From assembly GCA_965240325.2 (NCBI GenBank), contig OZ251245.1, positions 496,001-560,000 of the forward strand: DNA of 64,000 bases, given 5' to 3'. The stretch is from Rebecca billardiae RCC1528 (taxonomy: Eukaryota; Haptophyta). Position 1 is the first letter of the stretch. Each line of letters starts with the position of its first letter. The position numbers were made by a program, and so were the translations under genes. Of this stretch, positions 61,984-64,000 are shown in pieces. The notes beneath the pieces are model-generated. The model worked only from the letters and a program-made list of their open reading frames with translations, was not told the DNA's origin and did no database searches.

Positions 61984-64000
61984 TTACTGCTGCATCATCG
62001 TCAGCGCCGCCGCCGCCGCATTCGCGGCATTATTCGTGCCAGGCGCCGCCGGCTCTGACCTCGGCCTGCCTGGGTGCGCGGGGCCCAGCGCGGGGGACTG
62101 CCTGCGCACAAACGGGTTGGCCGTGCGCAGCCGCCCCTGCTCGCGCCGCGCGGTCGCGCTGGCGGCGGCGCTCGCCCGCTCCGAGACGGCGTTCGCCCTC
62201 GGCCCGCGCGGCAGCGCAGCGCTGGCCGCGTGCGAGCACGCTGCGGCGCTCGCGCCAGCCGCTCGCGGCACGCCGAGCGGGGCGGCGATCGGCGCGCGCT
62301 CGCGTGCCCGCTCGGCCGCGCGCTCCGCGTGGGCTGACGCGGGCACGCCGCCGGCCACCGCCGCGTCCGGTGCGCCTGGCTCGGCGGCGGGCTGGGCCAG
62401 GCCACCCTGGGCGTGCGCCGCGCTGTCCCGCCTGCCCTGCGCACCACCGTCGTCGTCTGCAACGGCGCTCGCGCCCGCGGCCGCGGCCTCGTCCGCGCGC
62501 CGCGCGTGCTGCGGCCGCTGCGCGCCGTCGCGCGCGTCGAGAGGCGCGTCGCGCGGCGCGGCGTGTAGCCGCGGCTGCGCGTGCTGCCGGCCGTGCGCAG
62601 CAAAGCCCGCGGCGAGCAGCGCGGCCTGCGCCGCGTCCAGCTCGGAGGCGGTGAGCAGCACCACGGCCTCCGCGCCCGCCGCCCCGCGCGCGCCGCCCGC
62701 GCCCGGCTCCGACTCGACGCGCGCGCGCTTGGCGGGCGGCAGCGGCGCGGGCGCGTGGTGCGCGGTCGAGCCGAGCGCCGGCCGGCACGCGCCGCTCGCG
62801 CCGCCCGCCTCGGCGCCGCCGCCGGCCGCCGCCGCCGCGGCGGCGCGCACCGCGGCCGCGTGCTCGTGCGCGCAGTAGGGCGGCCGCACGGCCATGTTGA
62901 CGCGCGCGCGCCAGCCGCTGCTCGCGCCCGCCGCGGCGGTCGGCGGGCGCGCGGGCGGTGGTGCGCGGAAGAGCGGAGCAGGGGCCGCGGGCGCGGTGCG
63001 CGCGCGCTCGGCGCACGCAGCGGCGGGCTCGAGGCCCGGGTCCCGGCCGTGCTGCTGCTGCGGCGGCTGCGGGCGCAGAGCCGGTTGAAGCGGCGGTGGC
63101 GGCGGCGGCGGCGAGAGCGCAGGCTGCTGCTGCGGCTGCTGCGCGCCAGAGCCCGCGGCCGCGGCGGCCGCTTCTCCCGGAGCGCTGCGCGCCACGGCCG
63201 CCGCGCCCTCCCCGCCCGGCCGCGGGCAGGCTGCCCCGCCGCCCACGCCGTGCGGCGGCCGCGCGGCGTGGCCCCCGCCGCGCGCCGCCGCCGCCGCGTG
63301 CGGCGCGTGGCGGTGCTGCCCCGCGCCCCCCGCGCCGAGCGGCTGCAGCTGCTGCAGCTGCTGCAGCTGCTGCAGCCGCTCGGCCAGCGCGTCCGCCAGC
63401 TCGGTCGCCAGCACGCACACGCACGCGCGCACCGTGGGAAGCTCGGCGCGCGTCGCCGGGATGCTCGGCTCGCGCGCCGCGCGCGCCGCCGCGCGCGGCT
63501 CTCGCGCGCGCGCCCACTCCAGCACCGCGCCCTCGAGCGGGCTGAAGCCGCGCAGGCTCTCGTCCGCGGGCGTGCTCAGCCGCACGCACGCCGCCACCGC
63601 CGCCGCCACCGCCGCCGCCGCCGCCGCCGCCGAGCGGCCCTCGGCCGCGGCGGCGGGCTCGGCGGGCGCGGCGGTGAGCTCGACCAGCTGGCGCGCGCGC
63701 GCGCAGAGCATCCGCGCCGCGCCGACCGGCAGCCACGCCAGCCGCGGCCGCGGCGGGTGCGCCGCCGCCAGCTCGGCGGCGCTGGCGGGCTCGCACAGCC
63801 AAGCCAGGAGCACGCGCGCAAGGCCGAGCGCGCGCAGCTGCGGGCACGCGGCCGCGTCGGAGGCGGCGGCGGCGGCGGGCGGCGCGCTGAGCAGCGCGGG
63901 GAGCAGCGCGCACGCCGCGCGCGCGGCCCACTCGTGTGAGAGCTTCGTCGCGGCCTCCACCTCCTCGCCCCCCGCGCCGCCCGCGCTGTTGAGCCGGTCG
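61984..64000 (-). CDS. SMG5/SMG7/EST1-like protein, C-terminal part; 5' end beyond the window
   Basis: The minus-strand frame is open from the window edge to the stop at 61984 (over 670 residues, partial). The upstream portion contains LRALGLARVLLAWL and then LSTPADESLRGFSPLEGAVLEWA, which matches the lpEd-elrGF-pL pattern of the EST1/SMG5-7 helical domain used in nonsense-mediated mRNA decay and telomerase recruitment, followed by a short helix VRACVCVLATELADALAERL. The remainder is Ala/Gln/Pro/His-rich with a CTG/CAG-rich Leu-Gln run (63349-63378), polyproline, and a KRARVE basic cluster, as in the disordered tail of SMG7-like proteins. Recognition rests on one motif plus its context, so the assignment is tentative. 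The apparent first codon at 63960 is GTG inside a longer frame. Confidence 0.5.
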   Translation of the reverse strand, partial: DRLNSAGGAGGEEVEAATKLSHEWAARAACALLPALLSAPPAAAAASDAAACPQLRALGLARVLLAWLCEPASAAELAAAHPPRPRLAWLPVGAARMLCARARQLVELTAAPAEPAAAAEGRSAAAAAAAVAAAVAACVRLSTPADESLRGFSPLEGAVLEWARAREPRAAARAAREPSIPATRAELPTVRACVCVLATELADALAERLQQLQQLQQLQPLGAGGAGQHRHAPHAAAAARGGGHAARPPHGVGGGAACPRPGGEGAAAVARSAPGEAAAAAAGSGAQQPQQQPALSPPPPPPPLQPALRPQPPQQQHGRDPGLEPAAACAERARTAPAAPAPLFRAPPPARPPTAAAGASSGWRARVNMAVRPPYCAHEHAAAVRAAAAAAAGGGAEAGGASGACRPALGSTAHHAPAPLPPAKRARVESEPGAGGARGAAGAEAVVLLTASELDAAQAALLAAGFAAHGRQHAQPRLHAAPRDAPLDARDGAQRPQHARRADEAAAAGASAVADDDGGAQGRRDSAAHAQGGLAQPAAEPGAPDAAVAGGVPASAHAERAAERARERAPIAAPLGVPRAAGASAAACSHAASAALPRGPRANAVSERASAAASATARREQGRLRTANPFVRRQSPALGPAHPGRPRSEPAAPGTNNAANAAAAALTMMQQ
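63345..63378. repeat. CTGCAG(CTG) microsatellite in coding sequence
   Basis: Nine-base ctgcagctg-type units encode a short Leu-Gln-Gln run in the SMG7-like frame. Confidence 0.85.

Overview
This is a piece of nuclear DNA from a GC-rich eukaryotic microbe. The genes carry short GT-AG introns (79 to 292 nt), most beginning GTGCGC and ending GCAG, and gene density is high on both strands. The extreme GC content, the intron consensus, and the mix of eukaryotic core genes (U5 snRNP WD40, FANCI, PUS1, mitochondrial carrier) with bacterial-type enzymes and a hydroxyproline-glycoprotein-like giant suggest a unicellular alga. A haptophyte such as a pavlovophyte is my best guess. That is inference; no sequence here names the organism.

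Layout: 0.2-1.9 kb, CASTOR-like ACT-domain arginine-sensor homologue (+). 2.6-4.4 kb, CobW/ZNG1-type metallochaperone GTPase (-) whose 3' end is tandemly duplicated. 5.1-5.3 kb, YwbE-domain exon (-). 5.7-10.7 kb, IQ-motif Ala-rich coiled-coil protein (+). 11.1-14.8 kb, receptor hybrid histidine kinase with an animal-style periplasmic-binding sensor (-). 16.1-17.5 kb, bacterial-type threonine dehydratase (-). 17.7-18.9 kb, METTL21-like methyltransferase (-). 19.5-20.2 kb, a non-autonomous TIR element with TA duplications. 20.2-21.4 kb, secreted p23-like protein ending KEEL (-), divergent from a mitochondrial carrier (21.5-22.6 kb, +). 23.3-27.7 kb, FANCI homologue (-), divergent from a small coiled-coil protein (27.9-28.3 kb, +). 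28.8-30.2 kb, U5-40K (+). 30.8-31.4 kb, unknown secreted protein (+). 31.4-33.3 kb, low-complexity and foldback intergenic DNA. 33.3-34.0 kb, unknown protein (-), divergent from a PUS1-type pseudouridine synthase (34.2-36.2 kb, +). 36.2-39.9 kb, a repeat-rich gene desert with a segmental duplication. 39.9-59.2 kb, one giant gene (+). 59.8-61.5 kb, a Zn2Cys6 regulator (+). 62.0 kb to the window edge, a partial SMG5/7/EST1-like protein (-).

The outstanding locus is the 19.4-kb gene. Six exons splice to about 6,214 residues: a hydrophobic leader, RCC1-type repeats carried on symmetric phase-2 exons, about 2,860 residues of Ser-Pro3 repeat, IPT/TIG and REJ/PKD-like regions, a GPS autoproteolysis motif, several membrane segments and a degenerate EF-hand pair near the C terminus. 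It looks like a polycystin-1/adhesion-GPCR-like surface receptor with a very long glycoprotein shaft. With the receptor histidine kinase and the CASTOR homologue, the window holds three separate sensing genes; nothing in the sequence shows that they work together. The three divergent pairs (p23-like/carrier, FANCI/coiled-coil, unknown/PUS1) are separated by only 123-179 bp and probably share promoters.
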